Both the position numbers and the translations under genes were made by a program. DNA of 64,000 bases from an uncultured Spirochaetales bacterium (GTDB lineage Bacteria > Spirochaetota > Spirochaetia > Sphaerochaetales > Sphaerochaetaceae), in contig CALXXN010000008.1 in NCBI GenBank assembly GCA_944392695.1, positions 23,184-87,183 on the forward strand, read 5' to 3'. Shown piece by piece: positions 25,195 to 32,465 of this stretch. Numbering within the stretch: the first letter of the stretch is position 1; every line of letters begins with the position of its first letter. The notes below the pieces were generated by a model that did not search any database, was not told where the DNA came from, and was given only the letters and a program-made list of their open reading frames with translations.

Positions 25195-26832
25195 TCAACC
25201 CTTCTTGCGAAGTACGTATTTCTGTGTCTTCCCGCTGATTGTCTTGGGCATCTCATCGACGAACTCGATGGAGCGCACCCACTTGTACTCGGCCAGGCGG
25301 GAGTTGGTGAAGTCCCTTATCTCCTTGTCCAGCTCCTTGCTGGGCTGGTGGTCCTTGGTGAGTACGACAAAGGCCTTGATTGCCTGACCGCGGAGTGGGT
25401 CAGGGATGCCAACGACAGAACATTCGAAGACCGCAGGATGCTCGACCAGGATGTTCTCAATCTCATAGGGGCCGATCCTGTAGCCGCCACTCTTGATCAG
25501 GTCATCGAAACGGCCATGGAACCAGAGGGCGCCATCCTCATCCATCCAGGCGGCGTCGCCTGTGTGGTAGACACCACCACGCCATGCCCTGGCGTAGAGC
25601 TCTTCGTTGTCCAGGTAGGTTGAGAAGATGCCGAGAGGCTTCTTCCCATTCTTGGGGACGATGACGATTTCTCCAACCTCACCGGTCTTTACCTGGCTGC
25701 CATCGTTTGCGACGATGTGCACGTCGTACATTGGGGATGGGTGTCCCATTGAACCATCGACAGCGGTCTGTCCTGCGAAAGTCGCGGAGACAAGGGCTGT
25801 CTCTGTCTGGCCATAACCCTCATGCAATGTGAGCCCTGTCCTCTCCTGGAACTTGTGGAAGATGTCAGGTGAGAGGAATTCTCCTGCTGTGGATGCATGC
25901 TTCAGGCTAGGCATGTCAGGGACTCCCTTGCGGACAAGGTAGCGGTAGACTGTGGGAGGGGCGCAGAAGCTGGTGACACCGTAGCGGTTGATCACGGATG
26001 CCAGCATCCTAGGGTCGAAGTTGTCGAAATCGAAGACCATGATGGCACATCCGACGAACCACTGGCCATAGAGCTTGCCCCAGGATGACTTCGCCCACCC
26101 GGTTTCTGCGACGGTGAAGTGCAGCCCCCCATCCTCTGCTTGCTGCCAGAACTTCGCTGTCACGATATGAGACAGGGGATAGGAGTTGTCATGGATGACA
26201 CCCTTGGGGTAGCCCGTGGTCCCACTTGTGAAGTAGAGGAGCATGGGGTCTGTGACACGCAGGTCAGAAGGACGCTCCATCTGGTCTGATGCGCCCTTCA
26301 TCTCCTCATCGAGGTTCCTCCAACCTTCCTTGCCACGCTGGACTGACCAGAGAAGTGGCTTGATGGGGGAGTCCTTCAAGGCTTCCTCGACGTTCTCAGG
26401 GACACCATTGTCTGGTGTTGAGATGATGGCCTTGACGTCTGCGACCGAGAAGCGGTAGCGGAAGTCAGAGGCTGTCAGCATGTGTGTCACAGGAATCATG
26501 ACGGCCCCTATGCGGCACAGTGCCATGGCGACAAACCAATATTCATAATGGCGCTTCAAGGCCACCATGACCTTGTCGCCTTTCTTTATTCCAGCTGATG
26601 TGAGGATGTTCGCGACCTGGACAGAAGAACGCCTGATGTCCTCGAAGGAGAATGTGTGCTCTTCTCCCATTACGTTGCACCAGACCATGGCCCTTTTGTC
26701 AGGATCCGCCTTCGCGCTTTCGTCAAGGACGTCCCAGGCGAAGTTGAAATCATCGGGATAGTTTATATCGACATCAACCAGGACCCCTTTGTCATCAAAG
26801 GTTCCATGGAAGTATTTCTCGTAAATGCTCAC
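25195..26832 (-). CDS. Acyl-CoA synthetase (AMP-forming, medium-chain type)
   Basis: 545 residues of the ANL superfamily: activates a fatty or aromatic acid with ATP and CoA through an acyl-adenylate. Motifs: P-loop YFTSGTTGYPKG (about 208), GYGQTE (about 343), TGDAAW (about 420), GRFDDLIKSGGYRIGPYEIE and the C-terminal catalytic Lys in PKTISGKTQKY. The order and the VAETGWAKSSWG segment fit medium-chain acyl-CoA synthetases (MACS). GTG 26832 is chosen because GGAGG lies seven bases upstream and the product then fits the family. It sits just downstream of the fab operon in the same direction, separated by a hairpin; a role in reusing exogenous fatty acids is inferred. Confidence 0.88.
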   Translation of the reverse strand: MSIYEKYFHGTFDDKGVLVDVDINYPDDFNFAWDVLDESAKADPDKRAMVWCNVMGEEHTFSFEDIRRSSVQVANILTSAGIKKGDKVMVALKRHYEYWFVAMALCRIGAVMIPVTHMLTASDFRYRFSVADVKAIISTPDNGVPENVEEALKDSPIKPLLWSVQRGKEGWRNLDEEMKGASDQMERPSDLRVTDPMLLYFTSGTTGYPKGVIHDNSYPLSHIVTAKFWQQAEDGGLHFTVAETGWAKSSWGKLYGQWFVGCAIMVFDFDNFDPRMLASVINRYGVTSFCAPPTVYRYLVRKGVPDMPSLKHASTAGEFLSPDIFHKFQERTGLTLHEGYGQTETALVSATFAGQTAVDGSMGHPSPMYDVHIVANDGSQVKTGEVGEIVIVPKNGKKPLGIFSTYLDNEELYARAWRGGVYHTGDAAWMDEDGALWFHGRFDDLIKSGGYRIGPYEIENILVEHPAVFECSVVGIPDPLRGQAIKAFVVLTKDHQPSKELDKEIRDFTNSRLAEYKWVRSIEFVDEMPKTISGKTQKYVLRKKG

Positions 26833-26891
26833 TTTATTGCCTCCGGTCAGTTCGAATGGCGGGCAGTGCAAGCCCAGTTGCCTTTCCAGTG

Positions 26892-26916
26892 CATGCCCCA
26901 GGCTGGCTGGGGCATG
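26892..26916 (-). terminator. Hairpin between fabZ and the acyl-CoA synthetase gene
   Basis: Perfect 9-bp arms CATGCCCCA (26892-26900) and TGGGGCATG (26908-26916), loop of seven, no T-tract; may only attenuate read-through. Confidence 0.5.
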
Positions 26917-26928
26917 TATCCGGAGGGC

Positions 26929-27354
26929 TCAGCCCTCTTCCCCAGAAGTGATGGCGAAGGAGAAGGTGGCTGTGATGCAGGTCCTGTCACCTACATAGCC
27001 CGTACCTTCTGCGAAGTAGAAGGGGTGGCGGGCCTTGGTGATGCGGCACTCTGTCCTGAAGTCATCGCCTGGCTTGACGGGAGAGCGGAAGCGTACCTTG
27101 TCGAGCCCTGCGTAGACTGGGATGGCTCCATCCTTGAGGCCTTCGTCCAGGAGGACGCAGGCGGACTGCGCCAGTATTTCACAGAGGATCACTCCCGGCA
27201 CGATTGGGTTGCCAGGGAAGTGCCCTTGGAGGAAGAACTCATCTCCACGCACATGATAAAGGCCACGTGAGGTGTCCCCATCCCGCTCGACCTCGTCGAG
27301 CAGGAGCATGTTGTCACGGTGGGGGAGTATGTTCTTGATTTCTTCCTTTGTCAT
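26929..27354 (-). CDS. fabZ: 3-hydroxyacyl-ACP dehydratase FabZ
   Basis: 141-residue hot-dog-fold dehydratase that converts 3-hydroxyacyl-ACP to trans-2-enoyl-ACP. It shows the hallmark ILPHRDNMLLLDEV near the N-terminus, the catalytic His in GHFPGNPIVPGV (about 44) and the catalytic Glu in ILCEILAQ (about 58). Last gene of the fatty-acid operon before the hairpin at 26892, two bases after fabF. The length matches the family. Confidence 0.95.
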   Translation of the reverse strand: MTKEEIKNILPHRDNMLLLDEVERDGDTSRGLYHVRGDEFFLQGHFPGNPIVPGVILCEILAQSACVLLDEGLKDGAIPVYAGLDKVRFRSPVKPGDDFRTECRITKARHPFYFAEGTGYVGDRTCITATFSFAITSGEEG

Positions 27355-27356
27355 CC

Positions 27357-28598
27357 TCAGGCCCTCCTGAAGGCAAGGCAGGCATTGTGTCCGCCGAAAC
27401 CGAGTGAGTTGGAGAGGGCCAGTGTGACCTGCTGGTGGACCGGCTTGTTGGCACAGTAGTTGAGGTCACACTCCGGATCGGGCTCCAGGAGGTTGATCGT
27501 CGGAGGCAGGATGCCTGTCTCGAGGGCCTTGACGCAGGCGATGGCCTCGATGGCACCAGCGGCGCCAAGCATATGTCCTGTCATGCTCTTCGTGCTGCTG
27601 ACGAAGGACTGGCGGGCCTTCTCCTCACCAAGGGCTGCCTTGATGGCGATTGTCTCACCCTTGTCGTTGAGTGGTGTGCCTGTACCGTGGGCGTTGATGT
27701 AGACGACATCGTCAGCTGTGTAGCCAGCTTCCTCCATGGCTTCGACCATGGCCCTCCTGCCACCATCAGCATCCGGGCGGGGTGCTGTGATGTGGTAGGC
27801 GTCACAGGTTGAACCGTAACCTACGATGCGTGCAAGGATCTTCGCGCCACGTGCCTTGGCATGCTCTTCCTCCTCAAGGATGAGGGCGGCGGCACCTTCA
27901 CCGATGACGAAGCCGCCACGCCTCTTGTCGAAGGGCAGGGAAGCCGCGTTGGGGTCGGTCGCTGTCGAAAGGGCCTGCATGTTGACAAAACCAGCGACAC
28001 CGATGGCGGAGATGGATGCTTCCGTACCACCAGTGATGACGGCATCAGCATAGCCGTGGCGGATGGCACGCAGGGCCTCGCCGATGGCGTTGGAACCTGA
28101 GGCACAGGCGGTGACTGCGGGCAGTGCGGCCCCCTGGCAGTTGAAGCGGATGGCGACCATGCCAGCAGCCATGTTGGCAATCATCATTGGAACGAAGAAG
28201 GGGGAGACGCGGGACGGACCACGGTCAAGCATCTTCTTCATCTCAGTTGAGAAGGTGTTGATGCCGCCAATGCCGGAACCGAAGTAGACGGCGACCCTGG
28301 TTGGGTCGAGCGTGCCGATGACACCACTCTGGTCGACTGCCTGCTGTGCTGCGGCGATGGCGTACTGTGCGAAGCGGTCAGAACGCAGGACATCGGACTT
28401 GTCCATCCACTTGCGTGGGTCGAAGTCCTTGACCTCGGCTGCCAGCTTGGCCTTGATATCTGTAGTGTCGAAGTAGGTGATGGGGGCGATGCCGCAGCGG
28501 CCTTCCATCATGCCCTCCCAGACGGAGGGGACATCGTTGCCGATGGGGCTGATCGCACCCATGCCGGTGACGACGACGTTCCTAAGCTTGTCTGTCAT
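27357..28598 (-). CDS. fabF: 3-oxoacyl-ACP synthase II FabF
   Basis: 413-residue condensing enzyme of fatty-acid elongation. The Cys-His-His triad is visible: VTACASGSNAIG (Cys about 163), INAHGTGTPLND and MTGHMLGAAGAIE. The N-terminal RNVVVTGMGAISPIGND and C-terminal NSLGFGGHNACLAFR are typical. It lies between fabG (15 bases away) and fabZ (two bases away), all on the minus strand. Confidence 0.97.
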   Translation of the reverse strand: MTDKLRNVVVTGMGAISPIGNDVPSVWEGMMEGRCGIAPITYFDTTDIKAKLAAEVKDFDPRKWMDKSDVLRSDRFAQYAIAAAQQAVDQSGVIGTLDPTRVAVYFGSGIGGINTFSTEMKKMLDRGPSRVSPFFVPMMIANMAAGMVAIRFNCQGAALPAVTACASGSNAIGEALRAIRHGYADAVITGGTEASISAIGVAGFVNMQALSTATDPNAASLPFDKRRGGFVIGEGAAALILEEEEHAKARGAKILARIVGYGSTCDAYHITAPRPDADGGRRAMVEAMEEAGYTADDVVYINAHGTGTPLNDKGETIAIKAALGEEKARQSFVSSTKSMTGHMLGAAGAIEAIACVKALETGILPPTINLLEPDPECDLNYCANKPVHQQVTLALSNSLGFGGHNACLAFRRA

Positions 28599-28613
28599 TT
28601 CGTATCTCCTAAA

Positions 28614-29348
28614 TCACATCGCGATGCCGCCATCGACCTTCAAGACCTCGCCGGTGATGTAGTCGGCGCCAAGAAGGAAGACGACAGCCTCTGCGACCTC
28701 GTCGACATGGCCCATGCGGCCCATTGGGATTGACTGCATCAGCGGGTTGGCGCTGATGTCGAGGTCCTTGGTCATGTCTGTCTGGATGAAGCCAGGGGCG
28801 ACTGCGTTGCAGGTGATGCCACGGCTGGCGAGCTCACGGGCGACGGACTTGGTCAGGCCGACGACACCTGCCTTGCTGGCTGCATAGTTGACCTGGCCTG
28901 CGTTGCCCATCAGGCCACTGACAGAACTGATGTTCACGATGCGGCCTTCCCTCTGGCGGATCATCAGGGCGCTGACAGCCTTGGTCATGTTGAAGGTGCC
29001 CTTCAAGTTGACTGCGATGACCTTGTCGAAGTCTTCTTCCTTCATGAAGGCCATGAGGTTGTCCCTTGTGATGCCGGCGTTGTTGACAAGGAGCTCGACA
29101 CTGCCGAAGTCCTTGCGGACCTGGGCGACGACTTCCTTGACATTCTCGCTGTTGGAGACATCGCAGGTGTAGACGATGGCCTTGACGCCCTTGGCCTGGC
29201 ATTCAGCGGCGGTGGCGGCGGCCTCGTCCTCGAAACCGATGTTGGCTATTGCGATGTTCGCACCCCTGTCTGCAAGGCGGAGTGCGACCTCGCGTCCGAT
29301 GCCACGGGCACCGCCCGTGACTATGGCGTTCTTACCTTTGAGGTCCAT
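28614..29348 (-). CDS. fabG: 3-oxoacyl-ACP reductase FabG
   Basis: 244-residue short-chain dehydrogenase, NADPH-dependent reduction of 3-oxoacyl-ACP. TGGARGIG (about 11-18) binds the cofactor, NNAG (about 87-90) is conserved, and Ser/Tyr/Lys are in NISSVSGL and YAASKAG (Tyr about 151). The C-terminus ends VDGGIAM, as in FabG. The stop of fabD lies one base upstream of its start, so translation is probably coupled. Confidence 0.96.
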   Translation of the reverse strand: MDLKGKNAIVTGGARGIGREVALRLADRGANIAIANIGFEDEAAATAAECQAKGVKAIVYTCDVSNSENVKEVVAQVRKDFGSVELLVNNAGITRDNLMAFMKEEDFDKVIAVNLKGTFNMTKAVSALMIRQREGRIVNISSVSGLMGNAGQVNYAASKAGVVGLTKSVARELASRGITCNAVAPGFIQTDMTKDLDISANPLMQSIPMGRMGHVDEVAEAVVFLLGADYITGEVLKVDGGIAM

Positions 29349-29349
29349 C

Positions 29350-30261
29350 TTACTTAATCTCCCCGACCGTAGCCTCGAAAGAAGCCTTGTCTGCGATGCA
29401 GTAGGTCTTCACCGATGGGTCGGTCTTCTTGATGAGTCCGGAAAGCGTGGTGCCCGGACCGGATTCGACGAAGCACTCGACGCCTTCGCCGATCATTGCG
29501 CGGACGATCTTCTCCCAGCGCACAGGTGAAGAGACCTGCTTGGCGAGGAGTGTCTTGATATCGTCCCCATAGCGCTCCCCCGTGACATTTGAATAAAGGG
29601 GGATTCTTGGTGTGGCGAACCTGTATTCCTCCAGGACCTTGGCAAAGCCTTCGCCGGCCTTGGCCATGAAGGGGGAGTGGAAACCACCGGAGACTGCGAG
29701 GCGTACTGCACGGCCTCCCTTCTCCTTGACGGCCTCCTCGAAAGCAGGAAGCGCGTCCTTCAGCGCTGATACGACAATCTGCCCAGGGCTGTTGTAGTTG
29801 ACAGGATAGACGCCCTCGAAATGAGAGCAGAGCTCCTCGACATCCTCCTCTTTCAGCTTGAGCACTGCGCTCATGCCTGTATCGAGTGAGGCGGAGGCCT
29901 CCTGCATCAACTGGCCACGGCGGCTGACAAGACGGTAGCCGTCTTCGAGTGAGAGGGCCCCTGAGAAAGCCAGGGCGCTGATCTCACCGAGTGAGAAACC
30001 AGCTGCCACGTCAGGCTCGATGCCTGCTGCCCTGAGGGCGGCTGCAGCGGCGTTCTCGACTGTGTAGAGTGCCCTTTGCGTGTTGTAGGTCTGGGTCAGC
30101 TCCTCTTTTGTGGAAGAGAAGCAGAGGTCCATGATGCCCTTATCGATGGCTTCGATGCGCTCGAAGACCTCGCGGGCGGCAGGGAAGTTCTCGTAAAGCT
30201 CCCTGCCCATGCCGGGCGCCTGTGCGCCCTGGCCTGAGAATACAATGGCTATTTTACCCAT
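29350..30261 (-). CDS. fabD: Malonyl-CoA:ACP transacylase FabD
   Basis: 303 residues. Loads malonyl groups onto ACP. FSGQGAQAPGMG at the N-terminus, nucleophile Ser in GFSLGEISAL (the usual GHSLGE with His replaced by Phe), and the catalytic His in SGGFHSPFM (about 195). Overlaps the end of fabK by 13 bases and is followed one base later by fabG. Confidence 0.95.
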   Translation of the reverse strand: MGKIAIVFSGQGAQAPGMGRELYENFPAAREVFERIEAIDKGIMDLCFSSTKEELTQTYNTQRALYTVENAAAAALRAAGIEPDVAAGFSLGEISALAFSGALSLEDGYRLVSRRGQLMQEASASLDTGMSAVLKLKEEDVEELCSHFEGVYPVNYNSPGQIVVSALKDALPAFEEAVKEKGGRAVRLAVSGGFHSPFMAKAGEGFAKVLEEYRFATPRIPLYSNVTGERYGDDIKTLLAKQVSSPVRWEKIVRAMIGEGVECFVESGPGTTLSGLIKKTDPSVKTYCIADKASFEATVGEIK

Positions 30262-31193
30262 GCGGAAGCTCCCTTGAGGATGGGTTCGGCCTCTTCGATG
30301 ACCTCGCGGACGATCTCAGCGGCGCTCTGCATCTTGTTGACGCGGCTTGCGACCTGACCTGCCAGGAAGCAACCATTCTCTGCATCGCCGTCTTTTACAG
30401 CCTTGCGGAGGGCTCCAGTCGCAAAGGCTTCGAGTTCATCATCCGGCATTCCACCGAATTCATGCTTTGCATATTCGCGTGCGAAGGGTGTCCTGAGGCT
30501 GCGCACAGGGTGGCCAAGCCTCTTGCCCGTGACCATTGTGCACAGGTCACCGGCCTTGAGGATCTTCTCACGGTAGGTGTCACTGATCGTGCATTCGTTG
30601 GCAGCGAGGAAGCGGGTGCCCATCTGGACGCCCTGGGCTCCCATGACGAAGGCGGCTGCGACACCGCGTCCGTCGACGATGCCACCAGCGGCGATGACGG
30701 GAAGGGTGGTCGCGTCGCAGATCTGTGGGACGAGGACGATTGTCGTCAACTCGCCGACATGTCCGCCACTCTCACCACCTTCGGCGATGAGCGCATCAGC
30801 TCCAAGCCTCGTCATGAGCTTCGCCATTGCGGTCGATGCGACGACAGGAATCACCTTGATACCAGCCTCCTTCCAGGCGGCCATGTACTTGGACGGGTTT
30901 CCAGCTCCTGTCGTGACGACAGCCACGCCTTCCTCGACGACGAGGGCGGCGATGTCGTCAGCGTAAGGACTCATCAGCATGATGTTGACCCCGAAGGGCT
31001 TGTCTGTGAGCTCCTTGGCTGTCCTGATCTCGCCCCTGACATAGTCAGCAGGGGCATTGCCTGCGGCGATGATGCCCAGGCCTCCGCCGTTGCTGACGGC
31101 GGCGGCCAGACGTCCATCGGCAATCCAGGCCATGCCTCCCTGGAAAACAGGGTAGGTGATGCCAAGCAGCTTGGTGATGGCGCTCTCGATCAT
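30249..31193 (-). CDS. fabK: Enoyl-ACP reductase FabK (FMN-dependent)
   Basis: 314 residues, a TIM-barrel flavoprotein of the nitronate monooxygenase superfamily that performs the last reduction of the elongation cycle in place of FabI. PVFQGGMAWIAD, GGGLGIIAAGN, the catalytic His in AEGGESGGHVGE (about 144) and the phosphate-binding VIAAGGIVDGRG and QMGTRFLA are all present. Its place between acpP and fabD supports the reductase role over nitronate oxidation. Use of FabK implies natural resistance to FabI inhibitors such as triclosan. Confidence 0.94.
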   Translation of the reverse strand: MIESAITKLLGITYPVFQGGMAWIADGRLAAAVSNGGGLGIIAAGNAPADYVRGEIRTAKELTDKPFGVNIMLMSPYADDIAALVVEEGVAVVTTGAGNPSKYMAAWKEAGIKVIPVVASTAMAKLMTRLGADALIAEGGESGGHVGELTTIVLVPQICDATTLPVIAAGGIVDGRGVAAAFVMGAQGVQMGTRFLAANECTISDTYREKILKAGDLCTMVTGKRLGHPVRSLRTPFAREYAKHEFGGMPDDELEAFATGALRKAVKDGDAENGCFLAGQVASRVNKMQSAAEIVREVIEEAEPILKGASAWVK

Positions 31194-31204
31194 TTGTCGC
31201 AGCC

Positions 31205-31432
31205 TTACTTCGAGAGGATGAACTTCACAAGGTCGCCAACGGTCTCGATCTTCTGGTCGAGCTCGATGCTTGTGCCAAGCTTGTCCTCGAGGTTCATCAG
31301 GAGGTCGACAGTGTCGAGTGAGTCGATGCCGAGATCCTTGAATGTGCTCTCCATTGTGATGTCGCTGACATTGCAGTCAGTGCGGTCGGCGATGAGTTCT
31401 GCGATTGCGTCGAAGATTTCCTTTTCAGTCAT
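31205..31432 (-). CDS. acpP: Acyl carrier protein
   Basis: 75-residue acidic four-helix carrier. The phosphopantetheine attachment Ser is in FKDLGIDSLDTVDLLM (about 35). First gene of the fatty-acid operon, 11 bases before fabK. ATG 31432 is chosen: AAGGAGC lies about ten bases upstream and the product matches ACP length; the frame is open to 31549 but that part contains the promoter. Confidence 0.96.
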   Translation of the reverse strand: MTEKEIFDAIAELIADRTDCNVSDITMESTFKDLGIDSLDTVDLLMNLEDKLGTSIELDQKIETVGDLVKFILSK

Positions 31433-31463
31433 TTCAGTCAATGCTCCTTTCAAATTGGTCGAC

Positions 31464-31491
31464 ATTTTAACACTTCGAGTAAAAGTGTCAA
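31464..31491 (-). promoter_or_regulatory. Promoter of the fab operon
   Basis: On the minus strand TTGACA (31491-31486), 16-base spacer, TAAAAT (31469-31464), about 32 bases before the acpP start. Perfect -35 and good -10. Confidence 0.65.
31467..31491. promoter_or_regulatory. Palindrome inside the fab promoter (candidate operator)
   Basis: TTnACACTT-N7-AAGTGTnAA, with arms at 31467-31475 and 31483-31491, fills the spacer and covers the -35 and part of the -10. A bound repressor would block polymerase. It does not resemble the FapR or FabT consensus I know. Confidence 0.5.
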
Positions 31492-31680
31492 TAAAATTCA
31501 ACCAAGAAAGCAACACGCCTGTCAAGTGGCCTCGCGTGTACAGGTGCACACATGATAGGAAATAACCATATGCATCAACTTACTGGTAGGTCAGAATCCA
31601 CCACGGTCACCACAACTCTCAAGTCTGTCATAGGGTGTGATCCCCGTTGTGATATCCATGGCAAGGAAGGAGACATATCC

Positions 31681-32195
31681 ATGACAATCAAGCGTATTCA
31701 ATCTTCCAATGCAGGGGCTGTGGCGGAGTTGATGTCCATCCTGAAGCCGGAGTGGTTGGATTTCGAAGGTGCCAATCAGCAACTGCAGGATGTACAGCTG
31801 TTGGCGACATTGGTGGGTTGATGCTTTGAAAGTGACGGAGGTTCCAAAGGCTGGCTTTTTTTGCGATGAGTTCCCTGGCTATTCCACCATGACTTTGGCT
31901 TCGATGATGGTGTACCATGGTCATGGAAGAGTCCCTGGAGCCGCTCCTGCGGCAGGCGGAGGCGTATGCCATGGAGAAGGGGTATCGTGATCTCAGATAC
32001 GTGATCGGGTCCACTGGTATGTCCTGTCATGGACATCCAATCACTGATTTCGCAGATGAGCTACGGACGTTCCGCTCCAATGGTTGGGCCCATTTCGGTT
32101 TCTTCCAGAGCCAAGGTTTTGTACCTACTGGTTTCATCCCCAATTGTTACAGGATGGACCACCATGGCATCATCATGATCAAACAACTGCTGTGA
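31681..32195 (+). pseudogene. GNAT-family acetyltransferase, decayed
   Basis: Three frames in a row read as one acetyltransferase. Frame 1 from ATG 31681 (MTIKRIQSSNAGAVAELMS) ends at about 31821; frame 2 then covers KAGFFCDEFPGYSTMTLASM (about 31840-31915); frame 3 (about 31925-32195) gives SLEPLLRQAEAYAMEKGYRD, LRYVIGSTGMSCHGHPI and the C-terminal FFQSQGFVPTGFIPNCYRMD. The middle and last parts resemble GNAT proteins with an acetyl-CoA site. At least two +1 shifts, near 31815 and 31925 (a T7 run lies at 31856-31862), break it. AAGGAAGGAG precedes the original start. Confidence 0.7.
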
Positions 32196-32263
32196 GGCCG
32201 GCGTGACGGTAGATGGCATGGCCCTGGGCTTGTGTCAGCCGACTTCGCCAGCTACTGCCTTTA

Positions 32264-32292
32264 TTGACATCAAGGCGCAAAGAGTGTTGAAT
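32264..32292 (+). promoter_or_regulatory. Promoter of tRNA-Ala
   Basis: TTGACA (32264-32269), 17-base spacer, TTGAAT (32287-32292), ten bases before the mature tRNA 5' end. Confidence 0.6.
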
Positions 32293-32302
32293 AGGCGCGT
32301 AT

Positions 32303-32375
32303 GGGGCTGTAGCTCATCTGGTAGAGCGTCAGGTTCGCAATCTGAAAGTGGTGGGTTCGAGTCCCATCAGCTCCA
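32303..32375 (+). tRNA. tRNA-Ala, anticodon CGC
   Basis: A 73-base cloverleaf. Acceptor stem GGGGCTG (32303-32309) pairs with CAGCTCC, including the G3-T70 wobble that is the alanine identity element; discriminator A at 32375. D-arm GCTC/GAGC, anticodon stem TCAGG/TCTGA with loop TTCGCAA (CGC at 32336-32338), T-arm with TTCGAGT loop. The 3' CCA is not encoded. It reads GCG codons. Confidence 0.95.
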
Positions 32376-32380
32376 TCTTG

Positions 32381-32411
32381 CAACTCCTTGCCAATGCAGG
32401 GAGTTGTTTTT
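32381..32411 (+). terminator. Intrinsic terminator after tRNA-Ala
   Basis: 10-bp stem CAACTCCTTG (32381-32390) with CAGGGAGTTG (32397-32406), one T-G pair, followed by TTTTT. Confidence 0.88.
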
Positions 32412-32435
32412 GTATTTACAGCCCTTGGATACGAA

Positions 32436-32459
32436 GAGACCCCGCCTTGACGGGGTCTC
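32436..32459 (-). terminator. Hairpin after ppk
   Basis: Perfect 9-bp arms GAGACCCCG (32436-32444) and CGGGGTCTC (32451-32459), loop CCTTGA, seven bases beyond the ppk stop on the minus strand; no T-tract. Confidence 0.6.
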
Positions 32460-32465
32460 ATGGTC

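Noticed and set aside
30222..31565. 447-codon open frame on the plus strand opposite fabK and acpP
   Set aside because: It lies antisense to two clear family members, has no ribosome-binding site and no recognisable domain; long antisense frames are common at this GC content.
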